Assembly (NCBI RefSeq): GCF_003151075.1
Contig: NZ_CP029482.1
Span: 5,332,001-5,396,000, forward strand
DNA from: Pseudomonas sp. 31-12
Lineage (GTDB): Bacteria > Pseudomonadota > Gammaproteobacteria > Pseudomonadales > Pseudomonadaceae
Reading direction: 5' to 3'
DNA: 64,000 nucleotides
Shown here: positions 17,962 through 26,406 of the stretch, one piece after another
Numbering within the stretch: position 1 is the first letter of the stretch
Layout of the letters: each line of letters opens with the position of its first letter
Notes under the pieces: generated by a model
The model's input: only the letters and a program-made list of their open reading frames with translations
The model's database searches: none
What the model was told of the DNA's origin: nothing
Made by a program: the position numbers and the translations under genes

Positions 17962-18816
17962 CTAAGCTCCCACCCGAGCCTGCAAACTCAAATGCGCCTT
18001 CTGCCCCGGCGCCAGGCTCAAACTGTCCGTCCCGCCACTCGCCGCCTCGACACACACAAACTCTGAAATCTCGTTCCAACTCACCCCCAGCAACGGCCGC
18101 GAGCCCGGATGCCAGACCACCGTGTCCGCATGGTCGCCGGTGTCAATGCACAATTCCCGCTGCCAGGCATGGTCCTTGAGCTGCAATTCACCGTCATGCT
18201 GGAACACCCGCTGACACCCGCCTTCGACTCTCAACTCCCCTTCCTGCTGGCAAACCTGGCGATTCAACTGGTCATAACCCTGCGCACCATCGAGCCCAGA
18301 CAGCGCTATCTCACCCACGTCACCAATACGCCAATAGGCATGCAACGCCTGGCTCAATTGGCACGGCAGGCTGTCCTGATGCTCGGTGCTCAGGCGTAGA
18401 TCCATGCGCTCGCCCAAGTGTGCGTGCAGGTCCACTTGCCAGTCGCACAGCTGAAGTTGCCAATGCAGGTGCACGCCATCGTCGTCATGGCTGCTGTCGA
18501 GTAGCTTCCAGTCGATCAGCCGTGCCCAGCCATGGGACGGCCAGGCGTTTTCGCTGGGATGACGGCCATACCACGGCCAGCACACGGGCACGCCACCACG
18601 AATCGCACCGACTTGCGGCCACTTCGCCGCGCACCAGAGCCAGGGTTTCTGCCCTGTTGGCTGGAAGTGCAGCAATTGCGCGCCCTGACGACTGAACACC
18701 GCCTGACACAGCGGATGGTCGATCACCAGCACGTCGCGCTTCTGATAGCGCTCCCACGCAAACACCGGACGCTCGCGCAAGGATTTGAAGAAGCGTTGTA
18801 GCGGATGCTCATGCAT
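17962..18816 (-). CDS. D-hexose-6-phosphate mutarotase (YeaD-like)
   Basis: The 284-residue aldose-1-epimerase-superfamily protein interconverts alpha and beta anomers of hexose 6-phosphates. Recognisable parts are SRQGAQLLHFQPTGQKPWLW, GGVPVCWPWYGRHP near residue 85 and the catalytic His/Glu regions SHGWAR and GVSWNEISEFVCVE. It matches the small open reading frame that lies between hexR and oprB in P. aeruginosa. It is the last gene downstream of oprB, and a terminator lies between the two. Confidence 0.85.
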   Translation of the reverse strand: MHEHPLQRFFKSLRERPVFAWERYQKRDVLVIDHPLCQAVFSRQGAQLLHFQPTGQKPWLWCAAKWPQVGAIRGGVPVCWPWYGRHPSENAWPSHGWARLIDWKLLDSSHDDDGVHLHWQLQLCDWQVDLHAHLGERMDLRLSTEHQDSLPCQLSQALHAYWRIGDVGEIALSGLDGAQGYDQLNRQVCQQEGELRVEGGCQRVFQHDGELQLKDHAWQRELCIDTGDHADTVVWHPGSRPLLGVSWNEISEFVCVEAASGGTDSLSLAPGQKAHLSLQARVGA

Positions 18817-18855
18817 GTGCCACTGTCCTGAAAATCACCCGGGGTGCGCCGCCCC

Positions 18856-18886
18856 AAAAAAAAGCGGACAGCCAAGGCTGTCCGCA
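18856..18886 (-). terminator. Terminator of the gts-oprB operon
   Basis: GCGGACAGCC-tt-GGCTGTCCGC followed by eight T on the minus strand lies about 40 bases after the oprB stop codon. Transcripts reaching the mutarotase gene must read through or start anew. Confidence 0.9.
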
Positions 18887-18923
18887 AAAATGCGCACATA
18901 GAGAGGAGCTTATCGCAACAGCG

Positions 18924-20270
18924 TTAGAACACCGACTGAATTTTCAGGCCGGCCACCAGCGCGTTGTCGACTTCATCCACACCGCCCGGGTGAGTGATGT
19001 ATTGCAGGTTGGGACGCACGGTCAGCCAGTTGGTAACGTGGAAGCCGTAGTTGATCTCGTAGTTGTACTCAGTGTTACGCAGCGGCGCGAACAGCGGGTC
19101 CTGATAGTCCGTGACATTGTTGGAGGCGTTGACCAACTCCGAGTTTTTCTTCACGTCATCGTTGACATGGATACGCGCGGCACCGATACCGAAGTCATCC
19201 TTCGGACGTGCATCGAACGGGCCCTTGTACACCAGCATCAGCGACTGATAGTTGTCGACGAAGTTGGTGTCCTTGTCATGGAAGGTAGCGTTGGCAGCAA
19301 TGTTCAGACCGCGGGACGCGTCACCGTTGTGAGTGGTGAGTTGTTGTTGCGCCACGAACCAGTAGCCGGATTTGCTGCTGTGGCTGCGATAGGCATTGCC
19401 GCTGGTTGCCGCGTCATCGCCGTTATCGTCTTCACGAACGTCGTCGGCCTTGGCCGTGCTTTTGTAATAACCGACACGGTATTCGCCCGGCAGGTTGCCA
19501 GGGTTAGGCAGCCAGACCAGTTCGACCGGCAACACGGTGCCTTTGGTACCACTGCCGCTGAGCTTGAAGCCGTTACCGTGCTCCAGTTGCGACGGGTTCT
19601 GGTTGTACGCGCCGATCTGCGCATACCACTCAGGCGAGATGTTGTACTTCACGCGGACCGCAGCTTGCATGACCGGCCAGTTGTACCAGATGTTGGTCGC
19701 CCAGTTACCCGCTTGGGAACCGCAGAACGCCAGGTTCTGGAACTCGCACGGGAAGGTGTTGAAGTCTTCGCCTTCGCCGAAGTAACCAGCCTTGACGTCC
19801 AGTTTGCCGTCGAGGAACTGGTGTTTGATCCACAACTGGGTCAGACGGACCATGTGGCCACGGCCGTAGACTTCCTGGGAAGAACTCAAGGTGCCGGCAC
19901 GCGGATCGCCGACACGGTCATTGGAGATGTTTTCACCGTTACGGTTGGTGAACTGGACCTTGGCCTGGGTGTTATCCCAGCCCCACAACTTTTGCAGGTC
20001 CAGCGCCACGCCCAGACCAAACTGGTCGGCGTAACGCGCGGTCTTGTCGTTGTTGTAGCCGCCGTGAAGGTTTCCACCCACTTCACCGACGTAGTCCATC
20101 TTGATGTCGATACCTTGCTCGATCAGCTTGGTCCGCTCGCCACCCCAATCACCGGTCATCCATTCGGAATCGGCGCTGAACGCATCAGCCGCGTGCACAC
20201 TACCGGCCAGCATCATGGCCGCAACCGCGGACAACTGGCAGATAAGCTGAGCGTTGTTCTTCTTCTTCAT
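18924..20270 (-). CDS. oprB: OprB carbohydrate-selective outer-membrane porin
   Basis: This 448-residue porin admits glucose and other sugars through the outer membrane. A typical signal peptide (residues 1-27, ending SVHA) is followed by the OprB start DAFSADSEWMTGDWGGERTKL and beta-strand-rich sequence, ending with the barrel's C-terminal Phe (LKIQSVF). ATG follows GAGGATGTAGGG. Upstream lies an AATAACAATAA Hfq/Crc motif. It follows gtsABCD, separated from gtsD by a 130-base hairpin element. Confidence 0.93.
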   Translation of the reverse strand: MKKKNNAQLICQLSAVAAMMLAGSVHAADAFSADSEWMTGDWGGERTKLIEQGIDIKMDYVGEVGGNLHGGYNNDKTARYADQFGLGVALDLQKLWGWDNTQAKVQFTNRNGENISNDRVGDPRAGTLSSSQEVYGRGHMVRLTQLWIKHQFLDGKLDVKAGYFGEGEDFNTFPCEFQNLAFCGSQAGNWATNIWYNWPVMQAAVRVKYNISPEWYAQIGAYNQNPSQLEHGNGFKLSGSGTKGTVLPVELVWLPNPGNLPGEYRVGYYKSTAKADDVREDDNGDDAATSGNAYRSHSSKSGYWFVAQQQLTTHNGDASRGLNIAANATFHDKDTNFVDNYQSLMLVYKGPFDARPKDDFGIGAARIHVNDDVKKNSELVNASNNVTDYQDPLFAPLRNTEYNYEINYGFHVTNWLTVRPNLQYITHPGGVDEVDNALVAGLKIQSVF

Positions 20271-20285
20271 CCCTACATCCTCGTT

Positions 20286-20296
20286 TTATTGTTATT
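20286..20296 (-). promoter_or_regulatory. Candidate Hfq/Crc site before oprB
   Basis: AATAACAATAA on the minus strand lies about 15 bases before the oprB start, next to GAGG. It fits AANAANAANAA. Confidence 0.55.
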
Positions 20297-20363
20297 AACT
20301 GTTTTTATTTAACGCGGTTACATCAGGTGCGATGCGCGACAGGCCGCGCACCGCATATCCCCC

Positions 20364-20490
20364 CTGTAGGAGCCAGGCTTCGTGGCGAGGGGATTTATCC
20401 CCGTTGGGTCGCGAAGCGGCCCTAAAAAATGGGACTGCTGCGCAGTCCAACGGGGATAAATCCCCTCGCCACAAAAGCCGGCTCTTACAG
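20364..20490. repeat. Long REP-like inverted repeat between gtsD and oprB
   Basis: CTGTAGGAGCCAGGCTTCGTGG and GATTTATCCCC are mirrored at 20452-20490. An inner arm pair includes GGACTGCTGCGCAGTCC. Same family as 1682 and 26306. Lies inside a transport operon. Confidence 0.85.
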
Positions 20491-20500
20491 TTTTTGATCT

Positions 20501-21661
20501 TCAGCGGCCTTTGAATTGAGCGACGTTCGCGCTGTGGCTCTCGGCTTTTGGCTGACCGGCCACCCCCAAGCGTTCCCCGGTCTTGGCGTCGAACAACAGC
20601 ACTTTCGATGGATCGAATTGCAGCGTCAGGGTCTCGCCCACGTTCGGCGCGACGTCCGGTGCCAGACGGCAGCAGACTTTGGTTTCATTGAGATTGACGA
20701 ACACCAGCGTGTCGGGACCGGTCGGTTCAGTGACCTGGACTTCGGCGCGAATGGTCGGCAAACCATTGGGCTCGCTGCCCGCCAGCACGATCTGTTCCGG
20801 ACGCAGGCCGAGGATCACTTCGCGATCTTCCAGACCGGCGTCCTGCATGCCCAACGGCAATTCGCAGCGCGCCTGGCCGCTGTCGAGCAGTGCGATCAGA
20901 CGACCTTCCTTGCGTTGCAAACGCAGGGGGATGAAGTTCATCGGCGGCGAACCGATGAAGCTCGCCACAAACAGGTTGGCCGGGTTGTTGTAGATGTCTT
21001 TCGGCGTGCCGAACTGCTGGATGATCCCGTCCTTCATCACCGCCACTTTGTCGCCCAGGGTCATCGCTTCGATCTGGTCGTGGGTCACGTAGACCGTGGT
21101 GGTTTTCAGGCGCTGGTGCATCAGTTTCATTTCAGTGCGCATCTCGACGCGCAGCTTGGCGTCAAGGTTGGACAGCGGTTCGTCGAACAGGTAGATCTTC
21201 GGCCGCCGCGCCAGGGCACGGCCCATTGCAACACGCTGTTGCTGACCGCCAGAGAGTTGGCCGGGCTTGCGGTTGAGCAGGTGTTCGATCTGCAGCAGCT
21301 TGGCCACCCGCGCCACTTCCGCTTCGATGTCGGCGGCGGGCATTTTGCGGATCTTCAAGCCGAAGGCGATGTTCTCGCGCACGCTCATGGTCGGGTACAG
21401 CGCGTAGGACTGGAACACCATGGCGATGTCACGGTCTTTCGGGCTCATGCCGCTGACGTCCTGGTCACCGATCATGATCGCGCCGCCGGTGATGGTTTCC
21501 AGGCCGGCGATGCAATTCATCAGGGTCGATTTGCCGCAACCCGAAGGTCCGACGAGGATCAGGAACTCACCGTCCTTGATCGACAGTTCGATGTTCTTGA
21601 GGGTGTCCGGCAAGCCGGGACCATAGGTCTTGTTTACATTGCGAAGTTCGAGCGTAGCCAT
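20501..21661 (-). CDS. gtsD: Sugar ABC transporter ATP-binding protein GtsD (MalK/UgpC type)
   Basis: This 386-residue ATPase energises glucose import. It shows Walker A GPSGCGKST near residue 38, Q-loop MVFQSYALYP, signature LSGGQQQRVAMGRAL near residue 134, Walker B KIYLFDEPLSNLDAKLR and the H-loop YVTHDQIEA. A C-terminal TOBE/regulatory domain covers about residues 240-370. Two bases separate it from gtsC. One ATPase serving as a homodimer fits the two distinct permeases. Confidence 0.92.
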   Translation of the reverse strand: MATLELRNVNKTYGPGLPDTLKNIELSIKDGEFLILVGPSGCGKSTLMNCIAGLETITGGAIMIGDQDVSGMSPKDRDIAMVFQSYALYPTMSVRENIAFGLKIRKMPAADIEAEVARVAKLLQIEHLLNRKPGQLSGGQQQRVAMGRALARRPKIYLFDEPLSNLDAKLRVEMRTEMKLMHQRLKTTTVYVTHDQIEAMTLGDKVAVMKDGIIQQFGTPKDIYNNPANLFVASFIGSPPMNFIPLRLQRKEGRLIALLDSGQARCELPLGMQDAGLEDREVILGLRPEQIVLAGSEPNGLPTIRAEVQVTEPTGPDTLVFVNLNETKVCCRLAPDVAPNVGETLTLQFDPSKVLLFDAKTGERLGVAGQPKAESHSANVAQFKGR

Positions 21662-21663
21662 GA

Positions 21664-22509
21664 TTACCCCTTGACTGCGCCGGCCGTCAGCCCGCGCACG
21701 AAATACTTGCCTGCGACCACATAGACCAGCAGGGTCGGCAGCCCGGCGATCATCGCCGCCGCCATATCAACGTTGTATTCCTTGGCCCCGGTACTGGTGT
21801 TGACCAAGTTGTTCAACGCCACCGTAATGGGTTGCGAATCACCGCTGGAGAACACCACACCGAACAGGAAGTCGTTCCAGATCTGGGTGAACTGCCAGAT
21901 CAGGCAGACCATGATGATCGGGGTGGACATCGGCAGGATGATCAAGCGGAAGATGGTGAAGAAACCCGCGCCATCGAGCCGCGCGGCTTTCACCAGCGCA
22001 TCGGGAACGCTGACGTAGTAGTTACGGAAGAACAGCGTGGTGAACGCCAGGCCATAGACCACGTGCACGAACACCAGGCCGGTGGTGGTGCTGGCCAGGC
22101 CCATTTTTCCGAGAGTGAACGAGGCCGGCAGCAAGACGGTCTGGAACGGCAGGAAGCAACCGAACAGCAACAGGCCGAAGAACAACTGCGAGCCACGGAA
22201 GCGCCACATCGACAGCACATAGCCGTTCAGCGCACCGATGGCGGTGGAGATCAGCACCGCCGGGACGGTGATCTTGATCGAGTTCCAGAAGTACCCGTCC
22301 ACCGTGCCCCAGGCCTTGACCCAGCCGATGCCGCTGACCACGGTCGGCCAGCTCAGCAGGTTGCCGGAGTTGATGTCTTCCGGCGTCTTGAAGCTGGTCA
22401 ACAGCATGACCACCAGCGGTATCAGGTAAAGGCATACGGCCAGGATCAGCACGCCGTAGATCGCGATGCGACTCAGGCTGATGGAAGGTTTGGCAGAGAA
22501 ACTAGTCAT
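21664..22509 (-). CDS. gtsC: Sugar ABC transporter permease GtsC (MalG type)
   Basis: The 281-residue protein has six membrane segments. Its EAA loop (YVSVPDALVKAARLDGAGFFTIFRLIILPM, about residues 165-195) docks the ATPase. It overlaps the 3' end of gtsB by eight bases, showing tight coupling. With GtsB it forms the heterodimeric inner-membrane channel for glucose in Pseudomonas. Confidence 0.92.
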   Translation of the reverse strand: MTSFSAKPSISLSRIAIYGVLILAVCLYLIPLVVMLLTSFKTPEDINSGNLLSWPTVVSGIGWVKAWGTVDGYFWNSIKITVPAVLISTAIGALNGYVLSMWRFRGSQLFFGLLLFGCFLPFQTVLLPASFTLGKMGLASTTTGLVFVHVVYGLAFTTLFFRNYYVSVPDALVKAARLDGAGFFTIFRLIILPMSTPIIMVCLIWQFTQIWNDFLFGVVFSSGDSQPITVALNNLVNTSTGAKEYNVDMAAAMIAGLPTLLVYVVAGKYFVRGLTAGAVKG

Positions 22510-23410
22510 GGCGCTTGGTCCTCAGCTCGGAGTACAGGTAAGGCACGATGATTGCGAGAATCGCACCGAGCATCAGAATCGCACTGGCCGAGCCCATGCC
22601 CATCTGGCCGCGGCTGAAGGTGAAGGAATACATGAACATCGCAGGCAGGTCGGAGGAGTAACCCGGGCCGCCGGCAGTCATTGCCGCCACCAGGTCGAAA
22701 CTCTTGATCGCGATGTGGGCCAGGATCATCACGGCGCTGAAGAACACCGGGCGCAGGCTCGGCAACACCACTTTCAGGTAAATGCGCGGCATGCTCGCAC
22801 CATCGATCTGGGCGGCACGGATGATCGATTGATCAACCCCACGCAGGCCGGCGAGGAACATCGCCATGATGAAGCCCGAGGCTTGCCAGACCGCAGCGAT
22901 CACCAGGCAATACACCACGCGATCCGGGTCGATCAGCCAGTCCAGGCGAAAGCCTTCCCAGCCCCAGTCCCGTAACAATTTGTCCAGGCCCATGCCCGGG
23001 TTGAGCAGCCATTTCCAGGCAGTACCGGTGACGATCATCGAGAGCGCCATCGGGTACAGGTAAATGGTACGGATGAAACCTTCGCGGCGAATGCGCTGAT
23101 CAAGAAACACGGCCAGCAGCACACCGATCACCAAGGTGATGCCGATGAACATGCCGCCGAACACGGCCAGGTTCTTGCTCGCGACCCACCAACGGTCGTT
23201 GTCGAACAGCCGCTGATACTGCGCCAGGCCCGCCCACTTGTAAGTCGGCAGGAAGGTCGAGGTGGTGAACGACAGGATGAACGTCCACAGGATATAGCCA
23301 TAGAAGCCCACCAGGACGATGAACATGCTCGGCGCCAGCACCAGTTTCGGTAGCCAGCGCTGCAGTGCATCGAACGGCGAGGCCTTGCTGAACACAGCAA
23401 CAGAACTCAT
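22502..23410 (-). CDS. gtsB: Sugar ABC transporter permease GtsB (MalF type)
   Basis: This 302-residue permease has about six membrane helices. Its EAA-loop region reads LRGVDQSIIRAAQIDGASMPRIYLKVVLPSL (about residues 195-225). It follows gtsA after a 92-base gap that contains a near-perfect REP hairpin. Function is inner-membrane translocation of glucose with GtsC, GtsD and the binding protein GtsA. Confidence 0.92.
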   Translation of the reverse strand: MSSVAVFSKASPFDALQRWLPKLVLAPSMFIVLVGFYGYILWTFILSFTTSTFLPTYKWAGLAQYQRLFDNDRWWVASKNLAVFGGMFIGITLVIGVLLAVFLDQRIRREGFIRTIYLYPMALSMIVTGTAWKWLLNPGMGLDKLLRDWGWEGFRLDWLIDPDRVVYCLVIAAVWQASGFIMAMFLAGLRGVDQSIIRAAQIDGASMPRIYLKVVLPSLRPVFFSAVMILAHIAIKSFDLVAAMTAGGPGYSSDLPAMFMYSFTFSRGQMGMGSASAILMLGAILAIIVPYLYSELRTKRHD

Positions 23411-23450
23411 GGGAAGATCCCGTACGAAGAAAAAGGATTACAAACGCATT

Positions 23451-23486
23451 CCCCTGTGGGAGCGGGCTTGCTCGCTCCCACAGGGG
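23451..23486. repeat. REP hairpin between gtsA and gtsB
   Basis: CCCCTGTGGGAGCG-ggcttgct-CGCTCCCACAGGGG is a perfect 14-bp stem inside the operon, just after the binding-protein gene. It has no T run, so an mRNA-stability role is more likely than termination (inference, by analogy with malE-malF). Confidence 0.85.
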
Positions 23487-23502
23487 CCTGCGCGGCTAGC
23501 GG

Positions 23503-24804
23503 TTACTTGGCAGCTTTGACGGCCGTGCCCAATTGTTTGGCGGCAGTCGCAGGATCGGCTTTCGGATCGTTGATGAAGTTGGTCACCACATCAAAGAACG
23601 CGCCTTGTACCGCCAGCGTGGTCGCCATGTTGTGCGCCATGCTCGGCTGCAGGCCGCCGGACTTGGCGTCCACCAGGAAGTCCTTGGCAGCGGTCTGGGC
23701 GCAGGAGTCGAAACCGTACTTGCCCATGTCGTTCAGCATGTCGATTCGAACAGGGATCGAACCCTTGTTGATGCTGAAGACTTTCTGGAAGTTCTCACCC
23801 AGCACGACCTTGGCAATGTCCTGCTGCGCGGCAGCAGTGCCCTTGTCTTTCTGCTTGAACACCGCCAGGGAGTCGATGTTGTAGGTGAAGGCCTTGTCGG
23901 TGCCCGGGAACGCTACGCACTCGTAGTCCTTGCCGGCGACTTTCTTGGCTGCGGTCCACTCGCTCTTGGCCCAGTCACCCATGATCTGCATGCCGGCCTT
24001 GCCGTTGATGACTTTGGCCGCTTCCAGGTTCCAGTCCTGGCCTTTGCCGTCGGCGTCCATGTAGGTCGCGACTTTCTTCAGCTCGGTCAGCGCCTTGACC
24101 ATTTCAGGACCGGTCAATGCAGCGTTATCCAGGTCGACCAGGGCTTTTTTGTAGCCGTCCACGCCCATGACCGAAAGAACTACCGCTTCGAACACGGTGC
24201 TGTCCTGCCAAGGCTGGCCGCCGTGGGCCAGGGCGATGAAGCCCGCTTTCTTCAGCTTGTCACCGGCTGCGTAGAATTCTTCAAGGGTGGTTGGTGCTTT
24301 TTCGATGCCGGCTTTCTTGAAGACTTCCGGGTTGATCCACAGCCAGTTGACGCGGTGAATGTTCACCGGCACGGCTACGTAGTCACCCTCGTACTTCACG
24401 GTATCGGAGACTTTCTTGTCGAGCAGGCTGTCCCACTTCTCTGTCTTGGCTGCGTCTTTCAAGACGTCGGTGTCGAGCAGACCGGTAGACGCCCATTCCT
24501 GGATGTCCGGGCCTTTGATCTGCGCTACACCCGGCGGGTTACCGGCAACGGCGCGGCTCTTGAGTACGGTCATGGCGGTCGCACCGCCACCACCGGCAAC
24601 GGCGCCGTCCTTCCAGGTGAAACCGTCTTTTTCGACTTGGGCTTTGAGGACATCGACAGCCGCTTTTTCACCACCGGAGGTCCACCAGTGAACGACTTCT
24701 ACCGAACCTTTGGAATCGGCGGCAAGCGCACTGACAGGGAATGCAGAGATAGGAAGCAATGAGGCAAGAGAAATGACAGTAGCGAGGCGAGAAATCGCAT
24801 TCAT
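23503..24804 (-). CDS. gtsA: Glucose/mannose periplasmic binding protein GtsA
   Basis: This 433-residue family-1 solute-binding protein has a signal peptide (residues 1-29, [10 protein letters not shown]). The mature start [20 protein letters not shown] is typical of Pseudomonas glucose-binding proteins. It delivers glucose to GtsBCD. It is the first gene of gtsABCD-oprB. The start follows AAAGG overlapped by AACAACAAGAA, a clear Hfq/Crc motif. Upstream lies a composite promoter element shared with the AGE-family gene. Confidence 0.93.
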   Translation of the reverse strand: MNAISRLATVISLASLLPISAFPVSALAADSKGSVEVVHWWTSGGEKAAVDVLKAQVEKDGFTWKDGAVAGGGGATAMTVLKSRAVAGNPPGVAQIKGPDIQEWASTGLLDTDVLKDAAKTEKWDSLLDKKVSDTVKYEGDYVAVPVNIHRVNWLWINPEVFKKAGIEKAPTTLEEFYAAGDKLKKAGFIALAHGGQPWQDSTVFEAVVLSVMGVDGYKKALVDLDNAALTGPEMVKALTELKKVATYMDADGKGQDWNLEAAKVINGKAGMQIMGDWAKSEWTAAKKVAGKDYECVAFPGTDKAFTYNIDSLAVFKQKDKGTAAAQQDIAKVVLGENFQKVFSINKGSIPVRIDMLNDMGKYGFDSCAQTAAKDFLVDAKSGGLQPSMAHNMATTLAVQGAFFDVVTNFINDPKADPATAAKQLGTAVKAAK

Positions 24805-24816
24805 CTAGAATTACCT

Positions 24817-24827
24817 TTCTTGTTGTT
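24817..24827 (-). promoter_or_regulatory. Candidate Hfq/Crc site at gtsA ribosome-binding site
   Basis: AACAACAAGAA runs directly into AAAGG, the gtsA ribosome-binding site, matching three AAN triplets plus AA. Position and match are what Crc-controlled Pseudomonas transport genes show. Confidence 0.65.
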
Positions 24828-24860
24828 ATGCATGCAAGTCTGGTGCTTGCGCTGCATAGG

Positions 24861-24926
24861 ATTTTAAACAGGAGTCATCCCTTCGCAGGTAACGAAGGGA
24901 CGCGTGAATGTCACTACATGGTTACA
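24861..24926 (-). promoter_or_regulatory. gtsA promoter module (shared with the AGE-family gene)
   Basis: Read on the minus strand the order is TGTAAC-N6-GTGACAT-N8-CCCTTCGTTAC-N22-TAAAAT, the last being a likely -10. The same elements occur at 26214-26281 at exactly the same distances. No good -35 box is present, which suggests an activator-dependent promoter. The far end overlaps the AGE-family stop codon. The regulator is not identified; GltR is one candidate by location only. Confidence 0.6.
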
Positions 24927-26181
24927 CAGGAGCGCTCTGGGACAACTGCCCCAAGGCACTGGCCATGCTCGGCGCCAGTGGCAGGCGCGGAATCAGGACA
25001 GCTTGCCAGGCGTGATACAGATCAGGTTTTCCGGCCCAGATATCGGCGCTCGGACGGTTTTGCGGATCGAGTTCATGGTGCCAACTGCCATCGCAACGGT
25101 CGATGAAATGACTGTCACAGAATTCCCAGAACAACCGGTACCAGGTTTCGTATTGCTCATCGCCGGTGCGTTTAAGCAGCGCGCTGGCGGCAGCGCTGGC
25201 TTCGCAATGGGTCCAGTGCAATCGGTGGCGAACCACCGCGCGGTTGTCCCAGTCGAGGGTGTAGACAATCCCCGGCGCACCATCGACATTCCAGCCATGA
25301 CGGCAGTTGTGATCGAAGAGTTTTTGCGCGTCGGTGGCCAGCCAGCCCGGCGTGAGCATGCCGGCCTGAACCCGCGCGGCTTCGAGGTGCAGCAACAGCC
25401 GCGCCCATTCGAACCCGTGGCCCGGCGTGGTGCCGTAGGGACGAAAACCGTCCGCCGGATTGTCGTGGTTGTATTCGCGCAGCGGCTGCCAGTCGCGATC
25501 AAAATGCTCGACCACCAGGAAGTCGTTGGCGGCGGCGTGACCATGGATCACCCGCTCGACAATGCGTTGAGCGCGGACCAGCCAACGGTGCTCGTCGGTG
25601 ACATCCGCCAGGGCGAGAAAGGCTTCGGTGGCGTGCATGTTGCTGTTGGCGCCGCGGTAGGCTTCTTCAGCGCTCCAGTCGCGGTCGAAGGATTCGCGCA
25701 TTGCGCCCTCCTCCTCGCTCCAGAAATGCGTGTCGATGATGTTGATCGCGTCATCGAGCAACGCTTGGGCGCCGGGGCGTTGCGCGACCACGGCGGAACT
25801 GGCGGCCAGCGCAACGAAAGCATGCAGGTACGCGGCCTTGCCGGTGTTGCCATCGCGATGATGGGCGACGGCAAACCAGCCGCCGTGTTCGGCATCACGC
25901 AACGGGCCGCTGAGCGCCTGGATGCCGTGATCGACCAGCTCGGCAAAACCCGGCAAGCCCTGGATGTGCGCCATGGCGAAGCTGTGGGTCATGCGTGCGG
26001 TGTTCATGGTTTCGGCGTGGGCGTTGGCCGGCAGCCGGCCCTTTTCATCGAGGTTACCGAAGCCTTCGGCAAGCTTCGAAGCCTTGGCAAATGCGAGCAG
26101 GCGCAAGCCTTCGGCAGCGAGCCATTGCTGATGGGCAGGTGCGTTGAGCCAACTGCTGAACGCCGGTTGGAAGGTGTCCAT
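24922..26181 (-). CDS. AGE-family epimerase/isomerase (sugar isomerase)
   Basis: This 419-residue (alpha/alpha)6-barrel protein is of the N-acylglucosamine 2-epimerase family, which includes mannose isomerase and YihS-type aldose-ketose isomerases. Catalytic-type motifs are FDHNCRHGW, PGHGFEWARLLLHLEA, a HHELDP loop and the C-terminal GKPDLYHAWQA. It probably interconverts mannose, fructose and glucose or a related sugar; this is inference. ATG at 26181 follows AAAAGG, and the longer in-frame start would run through the promoter element. It lies between gtsA and gtrS, a place where I recall no such gene in P. aeruginosa. Confidence 0.82.
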   Translation of the reverse strand: MDTFQPAFSSWLNAPAHQQWLAAEGLRLLAFAKASKLAEGFGNLDEKGRLPANAHAETMNTARMTHSFAMAHIQGLPGFAELVDHGIQALSGPLRDAEHGGWFAVAHHRDGNTGKAAYLHAFVALAASSAVVAQRPGAQALLDDAINIIDTHFWSEEEGAMRESFDRDWSAEEAYRGANSNMHATEAFLALADVTDEHRWLVRAQRIVERVIHGHAAANDFLVVEHFDRDWQPLREYNHDNPADGFRPYGTTPGHGFEWARLLLHLEAARVQAGMLTPGWLATDAQKLFDHNCRHGWNVDGAPGIVYTLDWDNRAVVRHRLHWTHCEASAAASALLKRTGDEQYETWYRLFWEFCDSHFIDRCDGSWHHELDPQNRPSADIWAGKPDLYHAWQAVLIPRLPLAPSMASALGQLSQSAPV

Positions 26182-26193
26182 GGGGTGCCTTTT

Positions 26194-26201
26194 TTGTTGT
26201 T
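26194..26201 (-). promoter_or_regulatory. Candidate Hfq/Crc site before the AGE-family gene
   Basis: AACAACAA, continued by A residues and AAGG, lies 13 bases before the start codon, as in gtsA. Confidence 0.6.
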
Positions 26202-26213
26202 TTGACTGGGGGC

Positions 26214-26281
26214 AGTCTAAACAACGGGCGGCGGCGGGCTTGTAACGAAGGGGGCGAGTTATGTCACCAAGCTGTGACATA
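26214..26281 (-). promoter_or_regulatory. AGE-family gene promoter module with 22-bp palindrome
   Basis: TATGTCAC-caagct-GTGACATA at 26260-26281 is a perfect palindrome. Reading on along the minus strand comes N8, CCCTTCGTTAC (26252-26242), N22 and TAGACT (likely -10, 26219-26214). Spacing is the same as in the gtsA promoter. Confidence 0.6.
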
Positions 26282-26305
26282 CAGATTTTGTGGTGGATGA
26301 TTATT

Positions 26306-26397
26306 TGTGGCGAGGGAGCTTGCTCCCGCCGGGGCGCGAAGCGGCCCCAAAAGAAGGACTGCTGCGCAGTCCAGCGGGAGCAAGCTCCCTCGCCACA
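26306..26397. repeat. REP-like long inverted repeat
   Basis: TGTGGCGAGGGAGCTTGCTC is mirrored by GAGCAAGCTCCCTCGCCACA, with an inner GGACTGCTGCGCAGTCC. Same family as 1682-1813; lies after gtrS. Confidence 0.85.
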
Positions 26398-26406
26398 GGG
26401 TCCGCG

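Noticed and set aside
26260..26281. Vfr/CRP site at the AGE-family promoter
   Set aside because: The palindrome reads TGTCAC-N6-GTGACA, whereas CRP/Vfr needs TGTGA-N6-TCACA; the half-sites are inverted relative to that.
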